Shown here: one piece after another, positions 47,915 to 59,954 of the stretch | Numbering within the stretch: the stretch's first letter is position 1 | Layout: the number at the start of each line of letters is the position of its first letter | From: Neoarius graeffei | Lineage: Eukaryota; Chordata; Actinopteri; Siluriformes; Ariidae | DNA: 64,000 nucleotides | Assembly: GCF_027579695.1 (NCBI RefSeq) | Contig: NC_083596.1 | Location: 50,481,757 to 50,545,756, forward strand | Reading direction: 5' to 3' | Notes under the pieces: generated by a model | What the model was told of the DNA's origin: nothing | Seen by the model: the letters and a program-made list of their open reading frames with translations, nothing else | Database searches by the model: none | Made by a program: the position numbers and the translations under genes

Positions 47915-48120
47915 TGCGTGCAGGGATTTGGGCAAGGGTAGCCGATTTGTTAGGGTTCTGAACCACTGACTGTGAGGCTGAGAGTTCAAATCCCAGTGCT
48001 GCCATTCTGCCTCTCTTGGGCCATTAAGCAATGTCCTGAACTGTCAATTCCTTCAACAACTGACCTGGCACTCTGACCCCAGCTTCCGTCCAGCATGGTT
48101 ATGCCAAAACACAATTTCCC
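47915..48120 (+). mobile_element. Diverged tRNA-like SINE, third family, copy 2
   Basis: Same family as 47260-47455. GGGTTCTGAACCACTGACTG and B box GAGTTCAAATCCC are well kept; the 3' end is GCCAAAACACAATTTCCC. Also in sh2d1a intron 1. Confidence 0.72.
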
Positions 48121-48350
48121 TTAAAGGAAAAGTGCGAGCACTGCCACTAATCTAAACCAGCAGTTCCCAAATCTGCTCACGGAGATCCCACTTTCCTGCA
48201 TGTTTTGTTGCGATTTGCTGTAATTGCTCTAACAAACAGTGTCTACTGAACCAACGTGAACCGGCGCGGATGTATTAGAGCAAGTAAAACTCAGCATATC
48301 GTTTTGTCACAAAGGAAAACTGACGAGAAGCGATTTGGTTAAGAAGAATA

Positions 48351-48876
48351 CACTCACTGGCCACTTTATTAGGAACTTGTTGTTGATTCTCAGACCCCTG
48401 TTCTTGGCTGCAGGAGTGGAACCCAATGTGTTCTTCCTGTTTTCTGTTGCGTGCTGAGATGCTTTTCTGCTCACCACAGGTGTAAAGAGTTGCGTTATCC
48501 TTCCTGGCAAAAAAAAAAAAAAGGCTCGAACCAATCTGTTCATTTTCTGATCTCTGCCCCTCTCTTATCAACAAGGCGTTTGTTTCCACCCACAGAACTG
48601 TCGCTCACTCAAATAAACCATTCATCTGGCTCAAACCAACACCCATACCACCACAGCGAAAGAAAGAAAGAAAGAGAGAAAGAAAGAAAGAGTTACACTT
48701 CACTGTGAGATCACAATTTTCCCATTCTGATGTTTGAACATTGCGAACATGAACTGAAGCTCTGGATTTGTATCTGCATGGTTTGCTGCATCGTGCTGCT
48801 GTCGAGGGATCGGCTGGTTAGAGAACTGCAGAGAACAGCTGTAGGTGGATGTTCCTAATAAAGTGGCTGGCGAGTG
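48351..48876. mobile_element. MITE with CACTCACTGGCC ends, uninterrupted copy
   Basis: Ends CACTCACTGGCCACTTT and AAAGTGGCTGGCGAGTG, flanked by TA at 48349-48350 and 48877-48878. It is the empty-site counterpart of the nested stack at 24971-27560. Lies in sh2d1a intron 1. Confidence 0.93.
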
Positions 48877-49041
48877 TAGCCGCGATGTGATTCGCACGTT
48901 TGCAACGTGATCAGCTGCGTCTGCTGGTTTACGAAAACGGCTATGTAGAAATGATACTTCTCAGATTGGTGACTTCTCTTTCATGTCCAGGCCTGACCAC
49001 TGAGCTGAGATCTGCGATGTGCTGTTTCTTTCCCTCTGCAG

Positions 49042-49105
49042 GTGTGATCAGCACGTCTTCACCTACAGGCTCTTTCAGGTTGAAGGGAAAGTGTGGAAAG
49101 CGGAG
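49042..49105 (+). CDS. sh2d1a: SAP, exon 2
   Basis: 64 bases between the acceptor TTTCCCTCTGCAG and the donor GTACGAG. Joined to exon 1 it encodes LCDQHVFTYRLFQVEGKVWK and AE, the central beta strands of the SH2 domain, aligning without gaps to human SAP. Ends at a codon boundary. Confidence 0.93.
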
Positions 49106-49913
49106 GTACGAGATAAAACGTCAAAGTCTTCACGGTCTGAGCGTGCATTTTACAAAGGAAAGGCGCGCTAGAAGCGTGTTCAACTCTCTTTGCATTACAT
49201 GTGTTTGTCCATGATTATGATGTAAAAAAAAGTTCTTCAAGGGTTCTTTGGTTTCCTCAAAGAGTTTACATCTATACTAAAATTGTTTCAGAGAGCGTGT
49301 CGTAAATCTAATCAGCATGGAGGTCATTTGCCGGGGAGTCAGTGCGATAATAACTCAGGAGCCTGTTATTAGGTTTGATTAATTGAACTCATCCATCAGA
49401 ACCAGGCAGCCGGACTTCACGGAACTTCATTAGGCCGGTTTCACAAGGCACAAAAGAACTGTCCGGAGTGTGAAAAAATATCACCCCGTCACTGCACAAC
49501 ACGGAGTGTTTTATACCTTCTGTATGAACCCGCTCTTTATCGAGAGCGTGCGTAGGAGGAACTACCTGCTTTCTGGTCTATTCCTCAATTTCAGAACCCG
49601 TGAAGGAACAAAATGGACACGTGTTGGTGTGATCACATGACCGTCTTTCGTCCACCTGGCACGAGTAATACCGTCAGTGTAACTGTAAATTATAAATTTC
49701 AAGCAATAAATTCATAAAAACTATCCAATTATTCAAAAGAAATATAAAACCTACCTGCAGTTTCATAAGGATCCGAGTTAAACTGAAAATATACAGGAAC
49801 AAAGAAACTTTACACTTTGTTTATCATATAAAATGATCATCATATACTGTAAATAAATAATCATCAATAAAAGCACTTACACTTGTTTACCTTCTGTGTT
49901 CTGTTTTGCACAG

Positions 49914-50081
49914 ACGGCTCCCGGTGTGAAAGAGCGGCTCTTCCGGAACATCCAGAACCTTCTGGCTGTGTACCGGGAGCCGAACCAGGGCATCGCCACG
50001 CCGTTGCAATTTCCTGTAAATAACGATCAAGCACAATGCACGAAACCTTGTCTTCCGGCCCGGAAACACATCCCCTGTTAA
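49914..50081 (+). CDS. sh2d1a: SAP, exon 3 with stop codon
   Basis: Acceptor TTTTGCACAG; 55 codons and a TAA at 50079. It encodes TAPGVKERLFRNIQNLLAVY, then PNQGIATPLQFPV, the last SH2 strands and helix. R78 (in LFRNI), which in human SAP contacts the Fyn SH3 domain, is conserved at the same position. The short tail after the SH2 domain is Cys-rich (three Cys) and unlike mammals in sequence, though similar in length. No AATAAA was assigned. Confidence 0.94.
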   Translation, partial: TAPGVKERLFRNIQNLLAVYREPNQGIATPLQFPVNNDQAQCTKPCLPARKHIPC

Positions 50082-51100
50082 TGTGTGCACGACAGAAACT
50101 CGTGATCTCGTGACTGTTCACGTAACGCTTCGTTCTGTTTGTGTTTTGTATCCTGATTTCTGTTTTTCTGGCTTAAATGTGCTTATTTATGACACTCGCA
50201 GCACACGACCTTTTCTTCAATATGCTGTAAATTTGCCCTCAGTAATTTACACGAGATATAAAAAGTGACAGAAACACCTTTCACTTACGATAAATCGGAA
50301 ACATTTAAATATTAAACTCAAACAAAAATTAGGAATCTTCCCAGGAGAATTTCTCTCTCTTTTTTTTTTGCCAGTGAAGATCCTTTAATTATTTATTACT
50401 ATTCTGTAAAGACTTTATTTACTTCGATTCTGGTTTGTTTTTTTCCACAAAGAGAATGATTTTTTTAAAATGAGGAACATCCACAGCATCCAACACCCTG
50501 GGTCACGCATCTTCAAGTCAAAACTGGATGAATTTATTCATATCTTTGGTAGTTTTGACGTTAAGTGCCACTTTATGCATGAATCAGTTTGTGTAAATAG
50601 TCTTTAAATAATTCCATGAAAGAATATTTTTGATAAACTGTCTGTACATGTCACTGAGTGTCTCATCATAATAAAAATTATAAAGAAAAAAAATCAGTTC
50701 AGAGAAAAATCTATAGTATTTCTAGTGAACAAAAAAAAAGATTTTTGTGTCATGCAAATGAGCGCATAGTTAATTCTCGATGTGCATCAAATTTTATTCT
50801 TTATTCAGCTGCAAAATCCCGTCTCAATTTTCCTAAAGAAACACACAAACTGAACAGAGTGAAATGTTATATATTTATTTATCAAAAGTCGCGATGGTCA
50901 GAGTGTTTAAAGATGAATTCCTCTGCTTGCGAAACAAAGTGATGTTCGGAAAGCTCGCGCCTCTTCAACACACTTTGATCACATTCATCGTGAACACTCC
51001 CAGGGATGCAGAGAAAACTTTCCAAAACATTCCTTTGCCAGTATTTTACAGCATGTTAATATGACTTCCTGTCTCCTGCACTCCTTCGATTCACTTCTTC
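50082..51100. other. 3' flank of sh2d1a
   Basis: AT-rich sequence that includes the sh2d1a 3' UTR; no repeat or second gene recognised. Confidence 0.5.
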
Positions 51101-51108
51101 ATCATTTA

Positions 51109-51636
51109 CACTACCGTTCAAAAGTTTGGGGTCGCCCAGACAATTTAGTGTTTTCCATGAAAAGTCACACTTTTATTTCCCACCATAAGTTGTAAAATGA
51201 ATAGAAAATATAGTTGAGACATTTTTCTGGCCATTTTGAGCATTTAATCGACCCCACAAATGTGATGCTCCAGAAACTCAATCTGCTCAAAGGAAGGTCA
51301 GTTTTATAGCTTCTCTAAAGAGCTCAACTGTTTTCAGCTGTGCTAACATGATTGTACAAGGGTTTTCTAATCATCCATTAGCCTTCTGAGGCAATGAGCA
51401 AACACATTGTACCATTAGAACACTGGAGTGAGAGTTGCTGGAAATGGGCTTCTATACACCTATGGAGATATTGCACCAAAAACCAGACATTTGCAGCTAG
51501 AATAGTCATTTACCACATTAGCAATGTATAGAGTGGATTTCTGATTAGTTTAAAGTGATCTTCATTGAAAAGAACAGTGCTTTTCTTTCAAAAATAAGGA
51601 CATTTCAAAATGACCCCAAACTTTTGAAGGGTAGTG
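51109..51636. mobile_element. Tc1-derived MITE (CACTACCGTTCAAAAG ends)
   Basis: The left end CACTACCGTTCAAAAGTTTG at 51109 and the right end CAAACTTTTGAAGGGTAGTG at 51636 are inverted repeats. TA precedes the left end. About 528 bases with no coding capacity; a common fish non-autonomous Tc1 type. Confidence 0.92.
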
Positions 51637-51815
51637 TGGTCATCGTCAGGTCGTACACTGATACGAAGTCTCATGCTGATCTAAAATAAATATCTGGCTG
51701 AGAGAATTTCTCAGAATTACTTCACGAAGACCACTGTGTCTCCAGCACGCTGTACCGTAAAACCTCACCAGTGGGGTCATCAACTGTGATTTTTTTTTTT
51801 TGCTGGTGAACGCTG

Positions 51816-52433
51816 GAGAACTATGGAATCAATTTTGTGCCAAAATGTTCAGACAATACTTTTGAAATATCAAACAAAAACGACAAATCAAAATACTGTA
51901 CAAAAAAAAAATACAAATCTGTAAACAAGGATCGAGTGGACTTCAGTGGCGACTATGATATTGAATTTACACTTTGTTGAATTAATTCAATATCATAGTC
52001 GCCACTGAAGTCCTTGTTTACCGTCAATGGATCGCTCACTTGTCAAACAGTCCGCCAGAATCCGAGTAGGGAATGGCTGAGCGTAGCTGTCAGTCAAACA
52101 CAAGTTAGCCAATGGGAATGCGTTCCTGGACAGCCCACCCACACGGGAAGTTTGTGCCAAAACTGCAAGCAAAAAGTCAGGGAGCGCAAACGAGAAAGCT
52201 GGAATCGCAACCAAAATAAATTACGCCAAACAAAACTGAGAAAGCTGCGGAACAAAAATAAAAGGTTTCTGAAGAGTAATAGACTGATATTTTGCACGAT
52301 TACACGAATCATTTGTTTGCCAGTCTAAAAAAAAATAGACTTTTTTTGTTTTTTTGTATTTTGATTTGTCGTTTTTGTTTGATATTTCAAAAGTATTGTA
52401 TGAACATTTTGGCGCAAAATTGATTCCATAGAG
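51816..52433. mobile_element. Fold-back (inverted-arm) element with inner hairpin
   Basis: Outer arms 51816-51896 and 52356-52433 are near-perfect inverted repeats (CTATGGAATCAATTTTGTGC onward), about 78 bases each. Inside, 51921-51967 and 51984-52021 form a second, essentially perfect hairpin whose only difference is a 9-base insertion (TCGAGTGGA) in the left arm. No transposase. Superfamily not assigned. Confidence 0.85.
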
Positions 52434-52608
52434 AACGGCGATAATTGGTTAGAAAAGAAAATTCGATCTGGATTCATCAGAATCAACTCCCAAAAATAAA
52501 CACACGTTCAGGTTTGAATGGATTATGGGGACCGTTTCTGAATCAGAGGCACAAGCACTGGTTTTCTGGACTACTGCTTTTAAAAACATACAACTACCAC
52601 TGATATAC

Positions 52609-52611
<3 letters not shown>

Positions 52612-52655
<44 letters not shown>
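52612..52655. repeat. (TG)n microsatellite
   Basis: TG run; an (AACA)n run follows at 52798-52829. Nothing else recognised between 52440 and 54085. Confidence 0.95.
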
Positions 52656-52657
<2 letters not shown>

Positions 52658-54097
52658 AATGCATGACTTTATTCTTGTTTTCCACACAGCAAAAATTTCA
52701 CTCTGTACGATTTCATCAAAAACACGTTTTCTTCTACTGAACTACTGACAGTTTGATTTCACTCACTGGGTTCCATTTCTCCGAGACCCCAAAACACAAA
52801 ACAAACAAACAAACAAACAAACAAACAAAACCCTCACGCACCAGTAAACACACGATCAAGTCCTCAGACTGTAATCTGAAAAGGCGTCGGAGTTTATCAC
52901 AGTAATTCACCTCGCAACATTCACATGAAATCGCTTTCATTTCAGTTTGGTTGGACTGAATCAGAGTCCAACACGAGACACCCTAGCGCCCCCTGGTGGA
53001 AGCTTTTCAACATTTCAGACATGATTAAATCAAGAATTTTTTGTTTTTTTAAGATGTCTGGTTTATTTGCAGGACTAAGCTGTAGGGCTGGCCCGAACAC
53101 CGTTGTACATTCTTTAAATATTTGGTATTTTTGAATAAGAATATTTCCAACAATACCGTCAGTATTTTGGTAAACGCAGCTCGGGGAGAGGTATTAACAG
53201 GATACTGTACAGCGACGACGGTGCAAATTAAATTTTTATATAACGATAAAAAACTATTGCAAACACACAATCGCCTGTTTGCTTTCTGGGTCTTTAAAAA
53301 CCAGCCTACGGTGTGAGAGTCGAGACATTTCAGTCGCTGTGCGGCTCAGACAAATAAAATCCGGTAAATATTCAAAATAACTGCTGGAGGTGTTCAGCTT
53401 GTGCAGCCGACTTCATTCCTACGAAATGAGACCTGCGTTTTCGTTCAGATGCTTTTTCGGCAACGTTACGCTTCATTTCAATGATTTTAGACCATATTTA
53501 TTTATTTATTTGCGAATTAGTCTGACTCTTTAAAAGTTTAATAATTATAAACTAGCATAGGGCTGTGCGATATCATCAAAATCGCACATCCCGAGACGGG
53601 TCGCTTCACATCCAGAGAATATGTATCATGATGTCGGACATTTTCTCCAAATTTAAAGAATAAACTAGAACTGCGAGTAAACTCAGTGTAGGATACCCCC
53701 CCTCCCCCGCTCGCAACAAAATTTGTCGACTGGAACTGTGTGTGAAGTTAAAAAAACGATACCCTGCAACGCCACGATTCAAATTCCTATTAGTCATTCA
53801 TCTCAATAATATAAATCCGTTTGGCACAATTTCACGGAGTGGAACAGCAAAGTCCAGAAAGAAAGAAAGGACACATGAAGCAACCGAGCAGCCACAGCGT
53901 ATCTTCCTGAAGACTGAATTCAAATTGATTTATAAATCCTGTGCTCCATCATCTCACTTTCTGAAACCCAAACTGGTTGATTAAAGGTTTCTGAAAACAA
54001 TACAGATTAATATTCTTCTCAATTTTTTTGGATAGCAATCTACCGTATAAAATCAACTGATGTGGCCGAGAATATTTGTAATATTAGTGATGTGCAG

Positions 54098-54471
54098 GCA
54101 GCACGGTGGTGTAGTGGTTAGCGCTGTCGCCTCACAGCAAGAAGGTCCGGGTTCGAGCCCCGTGGCCGGCGAGGGCCTTTCTGTGTGGAGTTTGCATGTT
54201 CTCCCCGTGTCCGCGTGGGTTTCCTCCGGGTGCTCTGGTTTCCCCCACAGTCCAAAGACATGCAGGTTAGGTTAACTGGTGACTCTAAATTGAGCGTAGG
54301 TGTGAATGTGAGTGTGAATGGTTGTCTGTGTCTATGTGTCAGCCCTGTGATGACCTGGCGACTTGTCCAGGGTGTACCCCGCCTTTCGCCTGTAGTCAGC
54401 TGGGATAGGCTCCAGCTCGCCTGCGACCCTGTAGAACAGGATAAAGCGGCTAGAGATAATGAGATGAGATG
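54098..54471 (+). mobile_element. tRNA-derived SINE (type I)
   Basis: Full-length forward copy flanked by AGTGATGTGCAG (54086-54097) and AGTTATGTGCAG (54472-54483), a 12-bp TSD with one mismatch. Confidence 0.95.
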
Positions 54472-54890
54472 AGTTATGTGCAGTCACGATTTTAAAATAC
54501 TGATCAAATTCATCAGACGTATGAAATATAAACCTGGTAGAAGTGCAAATTTTGATAGTTGTTGATAATAATGGTGGGAAACTTGTTGGAATTAGCTACT
54601 CAGTGGTTGAAACAAATGGCTAGTTACAAAAACAAAACAAATTTGATCCAAAATAATAATAATAATGTGTTTCCAGGCAAAACAAACCTCGCCCTGTAGC
54701 ACTTATGGTGAATATGAAGGAAGAGATCGCAAAAATAAAAGGGCCCCCTCTGGGTCCATGCGGCTCCTGATTATAAAGAAAAGAGTTTTCTGATCCCGTG
54801 TCCAGACAGTAAATACAGCATATATGCTTACTCTCTGAGGCAGGAGCCACAACAATGAAGCGGAATCCAAAAATGAACAATTTAAAAATC

Positions 54891-55267
54891 TCATCTCATC
54901 TCATTATCTGTAGCCGCTTTATCCTGTTCTACAGGGTCGCAGGCGAGCTGGAGCCTATCCCAGCTGACTACGGGCGAAAGGCGGGGTTCACCCTGGACAA
55001 GTCGCCAGGTCATCACAGGGCTGACACATAGACACAGACAACCATTCACACTCACATTCACACCTACGCTCAATTTAGAGTCACCAGTTAACCTAACCTG
55101 CATGTCTTTGGACTGTGGGGGAAACCGGAGCACCCGGAGGAAACCCACGCAGACACGGGGAGAACATGCAAACTCCACACAGAAAGGCCCTCACCGGCCA
55201 CAGGGCTCGAACCCGGACCTTTCTGCTGTGAGGCGACAGCGCTAACCACTACACCACCGTGCCGCCC
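54891..55267 (-). mobile_element. tRNA-derived SINE (type I)
   Basis: Full-length inverted copy flanked by the 13-bp repeat CAATTTAAAAATC at 54878-54890 and 55268-55280. Confidence 0.96.
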
Positions 55268-55902
55268 CAATTTAAAAATCACAGCAGTAAAATATACCAA
55301 GCGTCTGTACTTTATATTATTCTCCTCTTCCCTCTTACAGTTTTCCAAACTGAACCCTCCGAGCCGAGACTGACACACACACGCTGTCACCACGACCCAA
55401 ATTCTTATTTCCCGGAAATGGCCCGGCGCTAGAGCTCAGTGGAACGCACTTTCCCTCTGGAATAAGCATAAACACGTCTGAAAGCCATTTCTTTAGTACA
55501 TTTATTTATAATTTATAATTATAATAATTAAATCAACAGAGCAGGAAAGTTTTTATCAATGGGGCTGAAAAGTGGGCGTGGCCAAAACCCCTTCCTTTGC
55601 GTAGGTAAACGAACCAAGAAACCATCCAATGACAGCACAGTGTGTGCAAATGAGGCAGGTAGTGATCCAATCAGCGTGTTTGTGGGAGGAGTCTTACCGA
55701 GGCAGCGCTCCTGCAGTCTGAGCTCAGAGCTTTTTTTTTCTTTTTTGAGGATGACCCTCAAAATGTTGGAGGTTCTATTTGAGATCAATGCCCATCTATC
55801 CTGAACGTTTCATGAAGATTGTTCCAGCCGTTTTCCCGTAATATCGTTTACAAAAAAAACAAAGAAACCCCACCGAAAACAATACCTCGCCCCCTGGTGG
55901 AG

Positions 55903-55904
<2 letters not shown>

Positions 55905-55941
<37 letters not shown>
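55905..55941. repeat. (AAT)n microsatellite after a dispersed-repeat-like end
   Basis: ATA/AAT run directly following ACCTCGCCCCCTGGTGGAGA. Nothing further recognised from 55942 to 57230. Confidence 0.8.
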
Positions 55942-57234
55942 GAGTCCTGATTTCTCTCACACACACATCCTGGTCTTCTAAAGGATGATATTAATTTCTT
56001 AATAAACGACATGTTTCGCTGTAATTCAGCTGCAGGGAAAAAGTCGACCGCTAATCCGCAGCTAATAACCAGGTCTGTGCTAACGAGGCCTTAGCAGCTC
56101 CGTGCTACCCGACATTCAGAACAGCGGCGGCGGCTGCGTCCCAAATAAACCGTCCAAATGCTGAAATATGGCGGGAAAGAGTGACACGACGAGATAAACA
56201 TTCGGGTTTAATTCACAACTATAGACGTTTGGTCGATCGTTTATAGATAGAGGTGTATACAGATACCGTCATATCGCACAGCCCTAAACTCGCACAGGAT
56301 GTAGATCCCATCATCATCGATCCAGATGTTTAGTTCAATCCCAAAACACTAACAGTTTGAACGTACAGTGGGATAAACAGCGTGGAGAAAACAATCCTTG
56401 ATGACGTACACAGTGTGCACAAACGGAGGAGGGAAGGAACAAGACACACAAACACACACTCGAGTATTTCAATGATTCGGGCCAGCCCTCGTACAATTAT
56501 TACTTTAGAAAATGTACTTTAGTACCATATTTACTCATTTTAAGAATGAACCATTTGTTTGTTTGTTTTTTCCTTTGAACCCATGTACATGTGGCTCCAC
56601 GTTCCCTTCCGCCAGCATCTGAACACATTTTAGAACCAACGTGGAACATGACGTGGTTACAAAATAAACCGTAAAAATAATAACAACTGTGAAAGGTCAC
56701 GTCGTTTGTTGAACGTAATATCTTGTTTTACTTGTGGATTAGAGAACACATCTGACCATCTGAGCATTCAGCTTCTACACACAGCACACAGATAAACAAC
56801 GTCAACACTCGACTGCTTTTAGTTTTAATGTATAGCTGCTCGAACGAAGTTTTGTTAGCAATAGCAACGATGGTAAAGTGCTCAGCTGTGTTCAGTCTGT
56901 CGTCGAGCGCATCTTCCGCGGGCCGCCGAGTCACAGCCGCGCGACTGATTTCACTCCGGGGTTTGTTTTTCTCCAAAAATAATCTTCCCGACATTCCTTT
57001 CTGCTCGTTTCTGAATCCTGTTCACAAGGTGAGTTGTTTTGTTTTGGATGGTTGTCATGGTAGCAAAATGATCCCGCCCCCTAGCCTGTGACGTCACTGG
57101 TTCCTTAGTTCCAGTCCTGCAGTCTGTGCTAGCGTCGGAACCAGAAGGGGTTTGCCGGCTAAGAACCGGATCTTTTGTGGTGGAAAAGCGCAAGACGGTT
57201 GCAGATTAGGCACACGATCAGAGTCAGGAAACAC

Positions 57235-57953
57235 AGTCAACATGCCATTTAAACTAAAGATTCCGGCATGACGTCCAAAAAGAAGATTCCAGAATGCCAT
57301 TTATGTAGATAATTCCAGAATTCCCTTTAAACGCAAGATTCCAGAAATCCTTTTTTTTTTTTTTAAACACGAGTCCGGAACACAACTTCATCAAGAGATT
57401 CCAGAATTCCTGCCACGTCAGCAGAATAATTATTCCTTTGTACTACTTTTAACAGAATACGACAGAATTCCATTTAACCAAATATTCTGGAATTCCACTC
57501 TTAAACAGGAAATTAAGAAAGGGCTTGAGGAACAGAGCATGTATTCGTATGTATCCTTATTAAATTTAAGCAACATAAATCCTGAAAGCCGTCGAAATGG
57601 AATGTCAGAGAAACCCCGATTAAACGCAAGATTCCGGAGCGCTGGTTAAATCCATCGTTCCAGAACGCCATTTAAACCGAAGGCTCAGGAACGCTACTAA
57701 AGTTTTGGAAACCAAACCTAACTGAAGCAAATGATTCCACAGTTGCATGAAAACAGATTTTGGAGTTCCGTTCAGACACAATAACAACAATCCCAATGAA
57801 AAAAAAAACCCAAACAAAAACCCCATGATTCTGGAATGCCATTTAAAGAGCAGATTCTGGAATGCCACTTAAAACAAAAAAACAAAAACATGGAATGGCG
57901 TTTATAAAAGACATTCTGGAATGTAAATTTAAACATCAGACTCCTGAATTAAG

Positions 57954-57992
<39 letters not shown>

Positions 57993-58115
57993 AAAACAAA
58001 ATAAAACAAAAAGATCCCGGACTGCGATGCGAGTAGACAATTCTGTAGTTCCTTTGAAACAAAAGATTCTGGAATGCCATTTATGTCCATGATTCCAGAA
58101 TGCTGTTGAAAGAGA
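57235..58115. repeat. Diverged minisatellite with GATTCCAGAATGCCATTTAA units
   Basis: Variants of GATTCCAGAATGCCATTTAA recur every 30-50 bases (for example near 57240, 57287, 57312, 57335, 57655, 57835, 57860 and 58070), with poly-A and AAT stretches between. Heavy divergence suggests an old array. Located between sh2d1a and the teneurin stop codon. Confidence 0.85.
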
Positions 58116-58737
58116 GGATTGTGGAAAAGCCTCTTCGACAGGTGCTCCTCGAAGGCCACTGGAGTGAGAGAATGCCGTCGTGCCGTGCAGAAAGTGTGAT
58201 ATGTGACGTTTGCGATCCAAGGTGTCCATTAAAAGGCTCCATCCAAGCCTTCTGAATCCAAGAAAGCTGGACTTTCCGGAGAATATCCTCAAGTTTTCCA
58301 AAGCGCAAGCTCAAGTTTTTAGTTCCATTTAATATATTTAAATTTCTGCAAAGACAGATCAGCGTTTCACCCACAGAACTCGTTCCTTTGTAAAGCAGCA
58401 CTCATCACTCGCTGAACTTTTTTTTTTTTGTGTAAAAAGACTGCGGGATATTCCGAATATTCACAAGGGCAATTTTCTTGTCTTTTCACCACAGAGAATA
58501 ACGAAAGCAGAGGCCTTTTCGGGTCAAAACAGAAGGCTTTTTGCGTCACAATTAAAACATTAACACAAAAAGAATAAATGTAAAGCTTGCAAACAGGGCA
58601 CTTCCTTAAATAACGTAACGATACATCGTTTTATCACATTCCAGAGTCAGAGATGTCTTTCTTGATTTTGTCTCGGCAACATCCTGGAGAGTAAGCTGAG
58701 AACTGGTGTGTGTGGTGTGTGTGTGTGTGTGTGTGTG

Positions 58738-59493
58738 TTACCTACGTCCGGCGTCAGTCTGTCTGATTAGCTGTACGTTAAACGGACTATCAGCCAGTTC
58801 AGGATGCTGTTCCACAGGCAGGATGTAAAATCCGTCGTAACCTGTGACATGACCCTCTGAAATAAGCTCCTCCTTCTCTTTCTCCGTCCACGCTTTGACT
58901 CCGCCTTCTCCGTCCCGCACCCGTTTCTGCTCCATTAGCCACACCGCCCGTACAGCCCTCGCTCGCGCAGACTCGATCACTCGTACGCGTTCCTCGTCCG
59001 GTGTTGCTCCGTAACGCACGTGCAGGCTCAGCGCCCCCTGCTGGAGAACGATTTCTGCGAATCGCCGCGTTTCTCCACCCATCACCGCGCTCATTTGTGA
59101 AACTGACACGTTGACGCCATTCTCCAGAACTCTTGCTCCGCCCCCGACTCCAACCACGGCGAGGTCCGCCTCGAGCGAGCTCGCCTTGCAGAAGTAGTGC
59201 GTGTCACGTCCGGCGATGGTGAAGTGGAGATCGCTCAAGTAGACAGCACCTTTCAGGAGTGAGGCCACGCGACGGCCGTCCTCGCTAGCCACGCCCACTA
59301 TCTCGGTTACAACAATGCCTTCATGGATCGCGAACTTCACACCTTTACCAAAGATTGAGGAGAGGGCAGAGAAGCGAGGACGGAGCGTGTGCCTGCTTCC
59401 TGGCTTCCCATTTGCCGAGCTCATGGGGAGGCGGTCCAACGAGATGAAGCTCTGAAGACGCTTCTGAAGCTCGCACTGAACTCCCAGGATGAC
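58738..59493 (-). CDS. tenm1: Teneurin, last coding exon (tox-GHH region and TCAP)
   Basis: Terminal exon of 756 bases, 251 residues and a stop at 58738. The acceptor CTCTCTCCAG is at 59494. It begins VILGVQCELQKRLQSFISLD and contains FGKGVKFAIHEG, LHFTIAGRDTHYF, LENGVNVSVSQM and AWTEKEKEELISEGHVTGYD. The final 43 or so residues (GYDGFYILPVEQHPELADSP to ending AGRR) are the teneurin C-terminal associated peptide. Teneurins are large type II membrane proteins of synapses that bind latrophilins; this is the far extracellular C terminus. Compared with typical vertebrate teneurins it is Ala/Gly/Val-rich and divergent in places. The tenm1 assignment rests on the sh2d1a neighbour, not on sequence alone. 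Confidence 0.93.
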   Translation of the reverse strand, partial: VILGVQCELQKRLQSFISLDRLPMSSANGKPGSRHTLRPRFSALSSIFGKGVKFAIHEGIVVTEIVGVASEDGRRVASLLKGAVYLSDLHFTIAGRDTHYFCKASSLEADLAVVGVGGGARVLENGVNVSVSQMSAVMGGETRRFAEIVLQQGALSLHVRYGATPDEERVRVIESARARAVRAVWLMEQKRVRDGEGGVKAWTEKEKEELISEGHVTGYDGFYILPVEQHPELADSPFNVQLIRQTDAGRR

Positions 59494-59599
59494 CTGGAGA
59501 GAGACGGGGGTGGGGGGGGGGCAGGGTGGGTGGGTGTTATATTCAATATATATAATATGTCACATTATTTTCATGTAATTTGCATATTTCCCATGAGAC

Positions 59600-59742
59600 C
59601 TTGCTCGGTTCCCAGCTGTGTGTTCGTGCCTGTGTGTTCATCATCTCATATGTGTGTTGCGTTTTCTCCACGGGCAGCGTGGGAAAGCCAGGAACAACGT
59701 TATGGAGCTGGAAGCCAAACAGCTGCAGCCAGCTGCTAACAT
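59600..59742 (-). CDS. tenm1: Teneurin, penultimate exon
   Basis: 143 bases between the acceptor GTGTGTGCAG (next to a CA microsatellite at 59749-59765) and the donor at 59599. It encodes, with a split first codon (G/AT, Asp), DVSSWLQLFGFQLHNVVPGF and a Met/Gln/Thr-rich segment ending SWEPSK. This is the linker between the YD-repeat core and the C-terminal domain in teneurins. Confidence 0.93.
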
Positions 59743-59954
59743 CTGCACACACACACACACACACATTTTAATTTCCTTTTGAATTTTGAAGTAAAACTCA
59801 CAGAACGGCACATCAACGATAAACATCACAGGTGAAGTTATTTAGCTCATGAACAGACTGAGTGAAGAATGAAACCATGGCAACCAGCAGTAAACTCGAG
59901 AACACCTTCCCCTGACTAAGGCGTATGGAGGGACTCCGCCCTCTCACCTCTCAC

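Noticed and set aside
55559-55804. Short open frames on both strands near 55.5-55.8 kb
   Set aside because: No recognisable domain, splice context or conservation evidence available from the sequence alone.
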